64,000 bases of DNA, from contig NZ_MTBQ01000002.1 of the NCBI RefSeq assembly GCF_002153375.1, positions 436,223 to 500,222 of the forward strand, given 5' to 3'. The notes under the pieces were generated by a model. The model saw only the letters and a program-made list of their open reading frames with translations, searched no databases and had not been told where the DNA came from. The translations under genes and the position numbers were made by a program. The stretch is from Oceanobacillus rekensis. Lineage in GTDB: Bacteria > Bacillota > Bacilli > Bacillales > Amphibacillaceae. This document shows positions 27,250-34,855 of this stretch, piece by piece. The first letter of the stretch is position 1. Each line of letters opens with the position of its first letter.

Positions 27250-28191
27250 TTAGTTTGCTTCCATATGATTTGTAATCTCGGTAGTGATGCGGTTGAATTC
27301 AGATTCTGGAACGTTATAATACCAAACGCCACCAATTGTTTGTCCGGAACCATTGATTTCCATTGTCGTTACATTTTTGCGTGCTCCGGCATAGCCAGTG
27401 ACAAGTGTTTGTATCTTGTCCATATCCAGGTTTGTTTGTACATTGCCACCTAAGATGTTAAGGAATTCTCCAATTTTAGTGATACTATTAAAGCTAGCAG
27501 CTTCATTCATGGCAGCAGTGATTACTTTTCGCTGCCGTTCATTTCTACCCATGTCACCACGTGGATCTTCATAGCGCATTCGAATATAGCTTAATGCCTC
27601 TTCACCGTTCAATGTAATTTGTCCTTCAGGATATGTGCGACCATCTTGTGTGAAAGCAAAATCATTCGTTACAGTCACACCACCCAATGCATCAACCCCT
27701 TGTTGGAAACCTTCCATATTTACTCTTGCATACGCATGAATAGGAAGGTCGAACGTTTCTTCAACCGTTTGAACCGATAATTCTGTTCCACCGAAAGCAT
27801 AGGCATGGTTAATCTTATCCATACCACGACCAGGAATATTTACATACGTATCCCTTGGAATGCTCAACATAATCATGGACTCCGTGTTCGGATTAACAGA
27901 TAAAAGGATCATTGTATCAGATCGTCCCTTGTCACCAGAACGCTCATCCACACCAAGTAAAAGTATATTAACGGATTCTGTTTCTTTGAAAATATTATTT
28001 ACTTCTTTTTGTCTTTCTGGATCTTTATCCCGTGCTAATGGATTATGCATTGTTTCGACCGTGGCACCGACCTGATTCCAAACATAGAAACCAAATCCTC
28101 CGATCAGTAGAACTAATGCCAGGAATATTCCACCAACCCAATAAGGCCATTTGCGTTTTTTCTTAACTTGTCTCTTTTCTGCTCTTGACAC
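27250..28191 (-). CDS. tagU: LytR-CpsA-Psr family glycopolymer transferase (TagU-like)
   Basis: A 313-residue LCP enzyme with a basic cytoplasmic tail, one membrane helix (YWVGGIFLALVLLIGGFGFY) and an extracellular LCP domain. SVNILLLGVDER, GRSDTMILLSVN, SIPRDTYVNIPG and KINHAYAFGG carry the conserved arginines and aspartates that bind polyprenyl phosphate. The family attaches teichoic acids or other polymers to peptidoglycan. The GTG at 28191 has CAGAGGAGAATACGAGTC upstream. Alternatives 11-12 codons earlier have no site. Gene order with pbpC suggests a cell-wall cluster, though each gene seems separately terminated. Confidence 0.86.
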   Translation of the reverse strand: MSRAEKRQVKKKRKWPYWVGGIFLALVLLIGGFGFYVWNQVGATVETMHNPLARDKDPERQKEVNNIFKETESVNILLLGVDERSGDKGRSDTMILLSVNPNTESMIMLSIPRDTYVNIPGRGMDKINHAYAFGGTELSVQTVEETFDLPIHAYARVNMEGFQQGVDALGGVTVTNDFAFTQDGRTYPEGQITLNGEEALSYIRMRYEDPRGDMGRNERQRKVITAAMNEAASFNSITKIGEFLNILGGNVQTNLDMDKIQTLVTGYAGARKNVTTMEINGSGQTIGGVWYYNVPESEFNRITTEITNHMEAN

Positions 28192-28534
28192 GACTCGTAT
28201 TCTCCTCTGTACATATGATTCCATCAAAATGGATTATAAGACTTTTTAACTAGTAAAATGGTGCAACTGGCTACTATCTGTAGAAGCGAAAATTTAGGCA
28301 TTCGCCCAAAAGTTTGGCGAATCCTATATTATTAAAATATCGAATCTTGGATAAATTATATCTGAAATGACGAATATAGTCTATGGAAAATTGAAGAATT
28401 TAATAACATGAGGTTTACTATTAGAGAGAGAGATAGTTATAACTACAATCAATGCAAAATTATAGTAAGTGGTAAAAAGATATTATTTTCACCACCTTAT
28501 CGTAATTCTTCTCGAATAGACTAGTAGGAAGGTT
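28192..28534. other. Intergenic region between sortase and tagU genes
   Basis: This AT-rich gap should carry the tagU promoter and the 3' end of the sortase transcript. I see no supported ORF and no convincing terminator hairpin. Confidence 0.45.
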
Positions 28535-29140
28535 TTACTTCTCTATTTCTTTATTAACTGGCATTGCTGTAATGATATACCTATCTGGTGCACTGCCGAT
28601 AAAGGAAAAAGGGTAGCATGTCGTTATTGTCAGTACCTCTTCATCATGTGGAACGATTATGGTACGATCATCTGCATCAACAATCTGCGTTTTAGTGATT
28701 TTATAGAAAAAATCACCATAAGATAATTTTAACGTTAGAATATCACCAATCTCCAGTTCACCCATTCGACGAAAGACCGTATCACGATGTCCCGAAAGAA
28801 CAATCTGATCATTTTGAAGTGGATATGCCGTGCCGCCATAATGCCCGACCCCTTTTGCCAAATCATCCTCATGTGTTCCTTCGACGATTGGAAGGTCTGC
28901 TTCTAGTTTTGGAATATGCAAGAGTCCGACTGTCTCACCTGTTACCGGAGAAAACTCTTCAGCTAACTCCACTTGTTGGATGGGATTAGTTTCCTTGATC
29001 GTTTTTTCTTTCACGTCCAGTAAAGATTGTGCCTCTGACATACTTTCACTTTGTGCGCTTTCTGTTTCGTACCACTGGAAACCGCTGTAAGCAATTATTA
29101 CTAATCCAACAGTAATCAATAAAATAGAAAACTTCTTCAT
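28535..29140 (-). CDS. srtD: Class D sortase
   Basis: A 201-residue membrane-anchored transpeptidase. It starts MKKFSILLITVGLVIIAYSG, an uncleaved anchor. The catalytic set is His118 (VLSGHRDTVF), Cys175 (LTITTCYPF) and an arginine in PDRYI. TLTTCYPF and SGHRDT are typical of class D sortases, which in B. anthracis and clostridia recognise LPNTA-like signals. The protein encoded at 32548-33222, 3.4 kb away and divergent, ends with LPNTA. GAGGAGCATGCCCT precedes the ATG. It probably anchors that protein to peptidoglycan. Confidence 0.9.
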   Translation of the reverse strand: MKKFSILLITVGLVIIAYSGFQWYETESAQSESMSEAQSLLDVKEKTIKETNPIQQVELAEEFSPVTGETVGLLHIPKLEADLPIVEGTHEDDLAKGVGHYGGTAYPLQNDQIVLSGHRDTVFRRMGELEIGDILTLKLSYGDFFYKITKTQIVDADDRTIIVPHDEEVLTITTCYPFSFIGSAPDRYIITAMPVNKEIEK

Positions 29141-29252
29141 AGGGCATGCTCCTCATACTTATGATTAAATTTAATATCTAAAACTTTTTTAATCTATAAA
29201 GTTATTTTTTTAACGCATGCCTTCCATTCGGATTGGATTGCGTACACTAAAG

Positions 29253-29463
29253 GTTCTTTTGTTCATTATAACGAAAATAAATAATATAAAAAAATTCATA
29301 AATTTAAGTAAAATAAAGTATAAAGGAGATAATGAAAGATTGGTGTTCTTTATAACGTATAAACGACTGAATTTGAAGGTTTTCATTCTAGGAGTAATAA
29401 CCTATACTTCAATTTATCGTTCGTTATAACATACAATTGAGGTTGTTTATAAAGAACGAACGC
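29253..29463. promoter_or_regulatory. Three SinR-type operators in the sortase/matrix intergenic region
   Basis: GTTCTTT occurs at 29253-29259 and 29345-29351, and its reverse complement AAAGAAC at 29451-29457. The SinR site in B. subtilis is GTTCTYT. The last two share longer flanks (GTTCTTTATAA). CGTTCGTTATAAC at 29418-29430 and the inverse of 29446-29463 add a palindrome. The 518-base region 29141-29658 separates the divergent sortase and fibre genes and so could control both. Confidence 0.7.
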
Positions 29464-29501
29464 TATTACGTTGAGATACATAAGAGAGGAGGATTATCGC
29501 T

Positions 29502-29525
29502 GTGGCAAGTCTAGTTCGCAAATAA
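29502..29525 (+). other. Seven-residue leader ORF
   Basis: GTG at 29502 follows AGAGAGGAGGATTATCGCT, a stronger ribosome-binding site than most genes here, but the frame encodes only MASLVRK before TAA. It lies about 130 bases ahead of the first subunit gene. It may be a leader peptide or the relic of a longer gene. Confidence 0.35.
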
Positions 29526-29658
29526 ACTACTTCTATTGTATTAGGTTATTACCAACTAGTACAGAGAATCAGACCAGTAATTAAAAACAGCGAAGATCAA
29601 AGGAAAGTCAGTAACAAACGCATTACTAAAAATTATATTTTATTGGAGGAATTAGACG

Positions 29659-30249
29659 ATGAGTATTAAGAAAAAATTAGGTATGGGTGTAGCAACAGCA
29701 GTATTGGGATTAGGATTAATTGGTGGAGGAACATTTGCTTATTTTAGTGATCAAGAAGTTTCGAATAACACATTTGCAGCGGGTACGTTGGATTTATCAT
29801 TAAGTCCAACCGAAATTATTGAAGTAACAAATATTAAACCTGGCGATACAATGCTGCGGCCTTTCACACTTACAAATAGTGGAACATTGGATATTAAAAC
29901 AGTTGATTTAATTACAAATTATACAGTAGAAGATGCAAAAGGTGATAATGCGACTGAAGATTTTGCTGAACATATCCGTGTAAACTTTTTGGCAAACGCT
30001 GATAAATTAACTGCCCCAATTTGGTCAACAACACTAGCAGATCTGAAAAATGCTAGTCCGGAATTAGTACAAGAAAAATTCTGGGCTGTATTCTGGGAAA
30101 ATAGAGGCCTAGATGCAGGTACAAATGATACTTTCTTCGTTCAATTTGAATTTGTTGAGAACAACCAGGATCAAAACAAGTTTCAAGGAGATGGCTTGAA
30201 CTTGGAATGGACATTTGAAGGAATGCAAGGTGAAGGGGAAGCAAAATAA
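29659..30249 (+). CDS. tasA: TasA/CalY (camelysin) family fibre protein 1
   Basis: A 196-residue secreted protein. The N-terminus KKKLGMGVATAVLGLGLIGG with FAYFSDQEVSNNTFAAGTLD is the SipW-processed signal and mature start shared by TasA and CalY. A jelly-roll-like domain follows, including VTNIKPGDTMLRPFTLTNSG and ending QGDGLNLEWTFEG. TasA forms the protein fibres of the B. subtilis biofilm; CalY is the B. cereus homologue. TTATTGGAGGAATTAGACG precedes the ATG. It is the first gene of the operon and should be the most abundant product. Confidence 0.9.
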   Translation: MSIKKKLGMGVATAVLGLGLIGGGTFAYFSDQEVSNNTFAAGTLDLSLSPTEIIEVTNIKPGDTMLRPFTLTNSGTLDIKTVDLITNYTVEDAKGDNATEDFAEHIRVNFLANADKLTAPIWSTTLADLKNASPELVQEKFWAVFWENRGLDAGTNDTFFVQFEFVENNQDQNKFQGDGLNLEWTFEGMQGEGEAK

Positions 30250-30257
30250 TTATTAAC

Positions 30258-30278
30258 GGAGGAGAGCATTTCTCCTCC
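30258..30278 (+). other. Intra-operon hairpin after subunit gene 1
   Basis: GGAGGAGA and TCTCCTCC pair perfectly with a five-base loop. No T-run follows, so it would be leaky as a terminator and may instead stabilise the upstream mRNA. Confidence 0.55.
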
Positions 30279-30358
30279 TACATAAGTTTTTCAAAAAAAT
30301 AACATAATCATAAAGTTAAACACTTTTCACATAACATAAGTCGAAAGGGGAAGTGATT

Positions 30359-30925
30359 ATGAGCTTAAAGAGTAAATTAATAATGAGTATCGTGACTGCA
30401 GCACTTGGTTTCAGCCTAATAGTTGGTGGAACATTAGCGTATTTCAATGATACGCAAGGAACTACAAACACCTTTGCAACCGGTTTATTAGATTTAGGAA
30501 TAAATAAAGAAACAATTTTTCAAGTTGACAAGATAGTTCCTGGAGACACCATCAATGGGAATTTCGAACTTACAAATGATGGGACAGTAGATATGAAAGA
30601 AGTAATTTTACATTCTTCCTATGAAGTTGTTGATAATGGGAAGAACAACGGTGGTGATGATTTTGGTAATCATATTAGTGTAGAATTTTTATATCATATG
30701 AATGGTAAAGAAAAAGTACTTTTTAAAAAGAAGCTTTCTGAGTTGAAAGGTAATCCGACACAGATATTAGAACAATTTCCGGAGAAGAGTAATGCGGCAA
30801 AATTTGCGGTTCGACTTAGCTTTGTTGATAACGAAGGAAATCAAAATCACTTTCAAGAAGATTCTATTGAACTAAAGTGGGAATTTGAAGCGATTCAACG
30901 AGACGGTAATCCTGATGTTCACTAA
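30359..30925 (+). CDS. TasA/CalY family fibre protein 2
   Basis: A 188-residue paralogue of the preceding protein. LKSKLIMSIVTAALGFSLIV, GGTLAYFNDTQGTTNTFATG and VDKIVPGDTINGNFELTNDG align with the same positions in subunit 1, and both end with E(L)xWEFE-type strands. It should be exported and cleaved by the operon's SipW. It may be a second structural or capping subunit of the fibre. The ATG at 30359 follows GAAAGGGGAAGTGATT. The sequence has diverged well beyond a recent duplication. Confidence 0.87.
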   Translation: MSLKSKLIMSIVTAALGFSLIVGGTLAYFNDTQGTTNTFATGLLDLGINKETIFQVDKIVPGDTINGNFELTNDGTVDMKEVILHSSYEVVDNGKNNGGDDFGNHISVEFLYHMNGKEKVLFKKKLSELKGNPTQILEQFPEKSNAAKFAVRLSFVDNEGNQNHFQEDSIELKWEFEAIQRDGNPDVH

Positions 30926-30953
30926 GTTTTTTCCGATTCCTTAACCTTAAAAC

Positions 30954-30977
30954 AGAAGGAGATCATCCCCTCCTTCT
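30954..30977 (+). other. Intra-operon hairpin after subunit gene 2
   Basis: AGAAGGAG and CTCCTTCT pair with an eight-base loop. As after subunit gene 1, there is no strong T-run, and the downstream genes have no clear promoter. Confidence 0.55.
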
Positions 30978-31096
30978 AATTTCTATAAAATAGCTATACT
31001 TAAAAAATTTATATCTATTCAAAAGCATACAACATTCATTTCTATGTTTATGAATGGATATAAAAATTGTAGACAGTTTGAAGGGCGGAGATAAAT

Positions 31097-31948
31097 TTGA
31101 GAAAAAGCCATTTAAAAAGATTCAAATCAAAGGATGGAATTTTTTTAATTGTATTTAAAGTTACGCTTATTTGGTATTTGTTAATTTTTGCTGCGGGTTA
31201 TTTAACTTCAGATACAGCTGCTCATTTTAATGATTATAAGGAGACATCAAGTTCAATAACGGTTGGCATTTGGGAAGAAGAGCTTGATGATCGAGATGAA
31301 ACAGATAAAAGCTCCTTATCATTTATAACGAAGGGAAACCAAAATATAAAAGCCTGTCAGCCCACAATCATTACTACAGAATTAAAGAATAAAGGTCCAG
31401 AGGATATGAAAAAAGAAAGTTCCTTTGATGTGTATTATATCTCAAATGGCAACCCTGAAAAGCATGGAGAAAAACTACAACTGAGTGAAAACGAGGGGAA
31501 AATTGACCCTCTGAAAAATGGTGGATCAACTACATTGTCATTTAATGCAGACAAAGCTGGTGTTTATGTATTCAAAGCTAAGGAGCAAGCAGTTGAGGAT
31601 AGTAAACTCATTTGGAGTAAATGGATAGATATTAATTGCCCGTCAGAAAATAATCAGCCTGATGCAAATAATGATTCTGTAATCAATGAAGAAGTTAAAC
31701 CAGACCAGCAAAATGATGAAGCAAATGAAAATAATAAAGCTAAAGATGAGAAAACAGATACTATTACCGAAAAACCGGAAAGTACGGAAGCTAAGGAGGA
31801 TACAGAAGAAAGTAAAATAGAAAAAGATGCTGAAGTGGTAGAAGATGCTGGACCAAGTGTAACAGAGGAAGATAATAAAGTGATTGAGGAAGAGACTACA
31901 GAAAAAGAGGAAGAAACGAAAAACAATCAGGAAGGTGAAGAAAAATGA
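31097..31948 (+). CDS. tapA: TapA-like fibre anchoring/assembly protein
   Basis: A 283-residue protein. The N-terminal helix (FLIVFKVTLIWYLLIFAAGY) leads to LTSDTAAHFNDYKE, matching the SipW-type processing region of TapA, which in B. subtilis reads SDDTSAAFHDIE. The middle domain carries two conserved cysteines (IKACQPT and DINCPS) and KAGVYVFKAKE. The last 100 residues are a low-complexity acidic tail, as in TapA. TapA promotes TasA fibre assembly. The TTG start follows GGGCGGAGATAAAT. sipW overlaps its stop by four bases. Confidence 0.82.
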   Translation: MRKSHLKRFKSKDGIFLIVFKVTLIWYLLIFAAGYLTSDTAAHFNDYKETSSSITVGIWEEELDDRDETDKSSLSFITKGNQNIKACQPTIITTELKNKGPEDMKKESSFDVYYISNGNPEKHGEKLQLSENEGKIDPLKNGGSTTLSFNADKAGVYVFKAKEQAVEDSKLIWSKWIDINCPSENNQPDANNDSVINEEVKPDQQNDEANENNKAKDEKTDTITEKPESTEAKEDTEESKIEKDAEVVEDAGPSVTEEDNKVIEEETTEKEEETKNNQEGEEK

Positions 31949-32520
31949 AAAAGCGTATTTTAAAATGGACAAATCGGATTATTACAGGTGTTCTAATGAT
32001 TTTACTTGTAGGTGTAGCGATTACTGTACTGTCCACTAAACTAACCGGTGGAGATCCTCAATTATTTGGTTATGAGTTGAAAACAGTATTATCCGGATCA
32101 ATGGAGCCTGGTATACAAACGGGTTCAATTATCGCGATACAATCTGTAACTGAAGGGGAGAAAAGCAGCTTTAAAAAAGGCGATGTTATTACATTTATGG
32201 AGGAAGATAATAAGCTGATCACTCATAGAATTACGGATGTTACTTCAACAGAAAATGGGGTTCTCTATACTACCAAGGGTGACAATAATAATGCGGACGA
32301 TAGAAATCCTGTTCTAGCAGATAATATAGTTGGTGTATATAAAGGTTTAACCATTCCTTATATTGGTTACTTAATTAACTTCGCACAATCCCCGAATGGA
32401 AGCATAGCATTTATGATTATTCCTGGATTACTCATGCTAGGCTACTCTGGAATTACAATTTGGAAAACGATTAGACAGCTTGATGATAAAGACAAGGTCA
32501 TAGATGTTAAAGAAATGTAA
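31945..32520 (+). CDS. sipW: Signal peptidase I, SipW type
   Basis: A 191-residue ER-type signal peptidase. LSGSMEPGIQTGS carries nucleophile Ser52, and KLITHRIT carries His94 in place of the bacterial lysine, the mark of SipW and eukaryotic-type enzymes. DDRNPV supplies the late aspartates. Membrane helices lie at both ends. SipW cleaves TasA and TapA precursors. Its ATG overlaps the tapA TGA (ATGA), so synthesis is coupled. Confidence 0.93.
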   Translation: MKKRILKWTNRIITGVLMILLVGVAITVLSTKLTGGDPQLFGYELKTVLSGSMEPGIQTGSIIAIQSVTEGEKSSFKKGDVITFMEEDNKLITHRITDVTSTENGVLYTTKGDNNNADDRNPVLADNIVGVYKGLTIPYIGYLINFAQSPNGSIAFMIIPGLLMLGYSGITIWKTIRQLDDKDKVIDVKEM

Positions 32521-32547
32521 TTGATATTTATACGGGGAAGGTGCTTT

Positions 32548-33222
32548 ATGAAACATGGAAGAGTTAGCCCTTTTGTATTATTAGTGGCCAGTATTTTAGT
32601 TCTTGTTATGGTAAATGTAAAAACTGTAAAAGCCGAAGATAAAATTACAATTGATATTTTACCAGAAGAAGTATTATTCAACGTTGATAATATGAAACCA
32701 GGGGATTGGGCACCGAGAACAGTTATTGTTCAAAATAATGGTGGATTAAATTTTGATTATTATGTATCGGTGGAACCAAATGGAGATTCTAAGAAACTTT
32801 ATAACGAATTAATAGTCGAAATACACGATGCAGATCAGTTATTATATAATGGCCACTTAAAAGATTTTAGTGGATTACCTCCTAGAAGCCTTGAAAGTAC
32901 TACAGAAGAAGAGTTGAATTTTACGATTCGATTTCCCGTTCATTTGGGTAACGACTATCAAGGTTTAGATGCTAATTTTTCCATTCTTTTTACAGCTGAA
33001 GGAATGGAAGATGTGGGCAAGAATGATAGTGACGAACAAAGTGTTGCAGGAGCTGTGAGCAGCGATGGAAACTCAAGTTCAGGAGGATCAAGCTCAAGCT
33101 TTGGGGGATTACCACTGCCAAACACAGCAACTAACATATTTAACTTTCTCATTATTGGTGCTTTATTAATTATAGGTGGTTCACTAATTATTCTTTATAA
33201 TAGAAAGAAAGTTTCCGAATGA
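32548..33222 (+). CDS. Wall-anchored TasA-domain-like protein with LPNTA sorting signal
   Basis: A 224-residue secreted protein. A classical signal peptide (FVLLVASILVLVMVNVKTVKA) is followed by a beta-rich domain beginning ILPEEVLFNVDNMKPGDWAP, which aligns with the KPGD/VPGD region of the two fibre subunits. A Ser/Gly linker leads to LPLPNTA (LPNTA at residues 190-194), a hydrophobic helix and RKKVSE: a complete sortase signal. It is likely fixed to peptidoglycan by the class D sortase and may form the base of the fibre. The ATG at 32548 follows GGGGAAGGTGCTTT. B. subtilis tapA-sipW-tasA has no such member. Confidence 0.85.
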   Translation: MKHGRVSPFVLLVASILVLVMVNVKTVKAEDKITIDILPEEVLFNVDNMKPGDWAPRTVIVQNNGGLNFDYYVSVEPNGDSKKLYNELIVEIHDADQLLYNGHLKDFSGLPPRSLESTTEEELNFTIRFPVHLGNDYQGLDANFSILFTAEGMEDVGKNDSDEQSVAGAVSSDGNSSSGGSSSSFGGLPLPNTATNIFNFLIIGALLIIGGSLIILYNRKKVSE

Positions 33223-33389
33223 CGATTTTCAGATTAAAGGAATAACCGAATAATGAAATAAATATTTTAATACGGAAACCAGATTCATCTCAATTTATTT
33301 TTTCTACCCTACAAAACTAGTCTCAATCCGACAAAACAAGTCAACCAATTATTGCTGTATCTATAGTATGATAGTCTTATAAATTAAGA

Positions 33390-33477
33390 ATCCTCAGTAA
33401 ATGGCAAACTTATTGAAAAATAAGGACGCAAAGTCACAGGTCTAAAGCACGGTGCTATGATGGCTGGATTGTCTGAA
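33390..33477 (+). promoter_or_regulatory. Cyclic di-GMP-I riboswitch (GEMM-I aptamer)
   Basis: The key elements appear in order: GGCAAAC (33403), a 6-bp stem CTTATT/AATAAG closed by a GAAA tetraloop (33409-33424), GGACGCAAAG (33424-33433), a CTAAA receptor strand (33442) and CTATGATGGCTGG (33455-33467). These match the GEMM-I consensus, including the tetraloop and its receptor. TCAG and CTGA at the ends can close P1. sinI starts 23 bases downstream. TCCTC at 33391 could pair with the sinI ribosome-binding site GGGGGA, suggesting translational control; that part is inferred. Confidence 0.88.
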
Positions 33478-33500
33478 TTGAATAAGTGGGGGACAGGTAC

Positions 33501-33623
33501 ATGGAGAAAACACTTGATAATCTGGCAGTTGATGAGGAATGGATCATGTTGATAATGAATGCAAAGCATCTGGGTATTTCTGTGGAAGAGATTCGTGAGT
33601 TCCTGAATAGTACAGGAAAATAG
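33501..33623 (+). CDS. sinI: SinI-like antirepressor
   Basis: A 40-residue protein: EKTLDNLAVDEEWIMLIMNA then KHLGISVEEIREFLNSTGK. The pattern (D/E)xEWxxLxxxAKxxxISxEEIRxFL matches B. subtilis SinI, which binds SinR and blocks its tetramer. AGTGGGGGACAGGTAC precedes the ATG. It lies between the c-di-GMP aptamer and sinR, so its synthesis is probably under riboswitch control. It is too short for standard ORF calls. Confidence 0.88.
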   Translation: MEKTLDNLAVDEEWIMLIMNAKHLGISVEEIREFLNSTGK

Positions 33624-33674
33624 ATGTATTTTCAGCTAAACTTGTACTTTATTTAGAACTCATCACTGCAAACA

Positions 33675-33683
33675 TGGTATAAT
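33675..33683 (+). promoter_or_regulatory. Extended -10 promoter of sinR
   Basis: TGGTATAAT is a perfect extended -10 element about 25 bases before the sinR start. It would let sinR be transcribed apart from sinI, as in B. subtilis. Confidence 0.6.
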
Positions 33684-33707
33684 GCGCAGTGAAAGTAGGT
33701 GAGGAAC

Positions 33708-34040
33708 TTGATCGGTGAAAAAATAAAAAAATTGCGCCAAGATAAACGAATGTCCATTTCTGAATTAGCTGAAAAAGCGGGTGTGGCAAAATCATATCTC
33801 AGTTCGATTGAGCGAAACCTCCAATCAAATCCATCGATCCAGTTTATTGAGAAAATCAGTACTGTATTGGGTGTATCCGTAAATGACATTATAAATGAAG
33901 AAAGTAAAAACTTAGACACAGAAGAACTTGATAGTGAATGGATGCAAATCGTACAGGAAGCAATGAAGTCCGGTGTTTCCAAAGCACAGTTTAAGGAATA
34001 TCTGGAATTTAATAAATGGCGACAAAAACAGGATAATTAA
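33708..34040 (+). CDS. sinR: Master biofilm repressor SinR
   Basis: A 110-residue XRE-type regulator. The helix-turn-helix ISELAEKAGVAKSYLSSIER and the following NLQSNPSIQFIEKIS are almost identical to B. subtilis SinR. The C-terminal LDSEWMQIVQEAMKSGVSKA is the SinI-like dimerisation hook. It should bind GTTCTYT sites and repress matrix genes. The TTG at 33708 gives MIGEKIKKLRQ, matching the start of SinR, and has AGGTGAGG upstream; the frame stays open to a GTG at 33699. It lies directly downstream of the fibre operon. Confidence 0.94.
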   Translation: MIGEKIKKLRQDKRMSISELAEKAGVAKSYLSSIERNLQSNPSIQFIEKISTVLGVSVNDIINEESKNLDTEELDSEWMQIVQEAMKSGVSKAQFKEYLEFNKWRQKQDN

Positions 34041-34047
34041 GAGTTCT

Positions 34048-34082
34048 AAAACCGCTCCGGCTAACTGCTTAGCGGTTTTTTA
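34048..34082 (+). terminator. Terminator of sinR
   Basis: AAACCGCT and AGCGGTTT enclose a 14-base loop and are followed by T residues. Confidence 0.88.
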
Positions 34083-34184
34083 AAATGGAAAATTTTAAAT
34101 ATGACACGTAACGGATCAACCGCTATACTATATAGTGTGATAATTTTTAGTAAAAAAGTATGATGAAAGTTTGGTAGGATAACG

Positions 34185-34688
34185 ATGAAAAAGTATTTAT
34201 ATTGGTTATTGCCGATTGGGTGGATGGGGATTATCTTTTATTCCTCTTCAACACCATACGAGAATCAGGATATCAAGCCTTTGATGGATGGTCTGGTTGA
34301 TTTTAGTTTTCTGGAACCATTTGTTGGCTGGATATCATTTTCTTATAATCATTCGGTGATAAGTGTCGAGAAATTAGGTATCAGTGGGTTTATCGAATTT
34401 TTTATTCGTAAAGGGGCACATGTCACGGTGTTCTTTTTGCTTTCCTTTTTATTCTATATTGCTTTTAAAAAATCAACCAATCTAAGTAATGAACTCCGAT
34501 TATTATTTTCACTGTTATTGACAGTAATCTATGCTGTTTTAGATGAAACACATCAGGGTATCACACCAAATAGAACGCCATATGTTGGTGATGTATTGCT
34601 GGATAGTATCGGGGCATTAGCAGCTATTATTTGTATTATTATTATAAGCTGGTTGAAGAAAAATAGAAGTCCTAGCCATAAAATATAA
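34185..34688 (+). CDS. VanZ family membrane protein
   Basis: A 167-residue protein with four to five helices. WMGIIFYSSSTPYENQD near the N-terminus, FFIRKGAHVTVFFLLSFLFY, and AVLDETHQGITPNRTPYVGD with its conserved Asp-Glu-His and Arg are the VanZ signatures. VanZ-type proteins affect sensitivity to glycopeptides or lipid-linked compounds, by unknown means. TGGTAGGATAACG lies ahead of the ATG. It sits between sinR and a 52-residue ORF preceded by SinR sites. Confidence 0.83.
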   Translation: MKKYLYWLLPIGWMGIIFYSSSTPYENQDIKPLMDGLVDFSFLEPFVGWISFSYNHSVISVEKLGISGFIEFFIRKGAHVTVFFLLSFLFYIAFKKSTNLSNELRLLFSLLLTVIYAVLDETHQGITPNRTPYVGDVLLDSIGALAAIICIIIISWLKKNRSPSHKI

Positions 34689-34713
34689 TTATTGTCGAAC
34701 AGTTATAGAGGAC

Positions 34714-34809
34714 GTTCTTTGTACACACACTTAAGACGAAAACAAAAATATATTTCCTTTTTCGACATAATACGACATATATTTGGCGGAAAATGTGGTA
34801 CAGTTCTTT
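34714..34809 (+). promoter_or_regulatory. Two SinR-type sites upstream of the 52-residue ORF
   Basis: GTTCTTT occurs at 34714-34720 and 34803-34809 in the same orientation, both between vanZ and the small ORF. Confidence 0.5.
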
Positions 34810-34855
34810 CTAATGCAAGTAGTAATTTGGAATTCGAATAAGAGGTGGTTAGAAA

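Noticed and set aside
31643..31972. 109-codon Phe/Ile-rich minus-strand frame
   Set aside because: It is the antisense of the acidic TapA tail, where GAA-rich codons read as TTC on the other strand.
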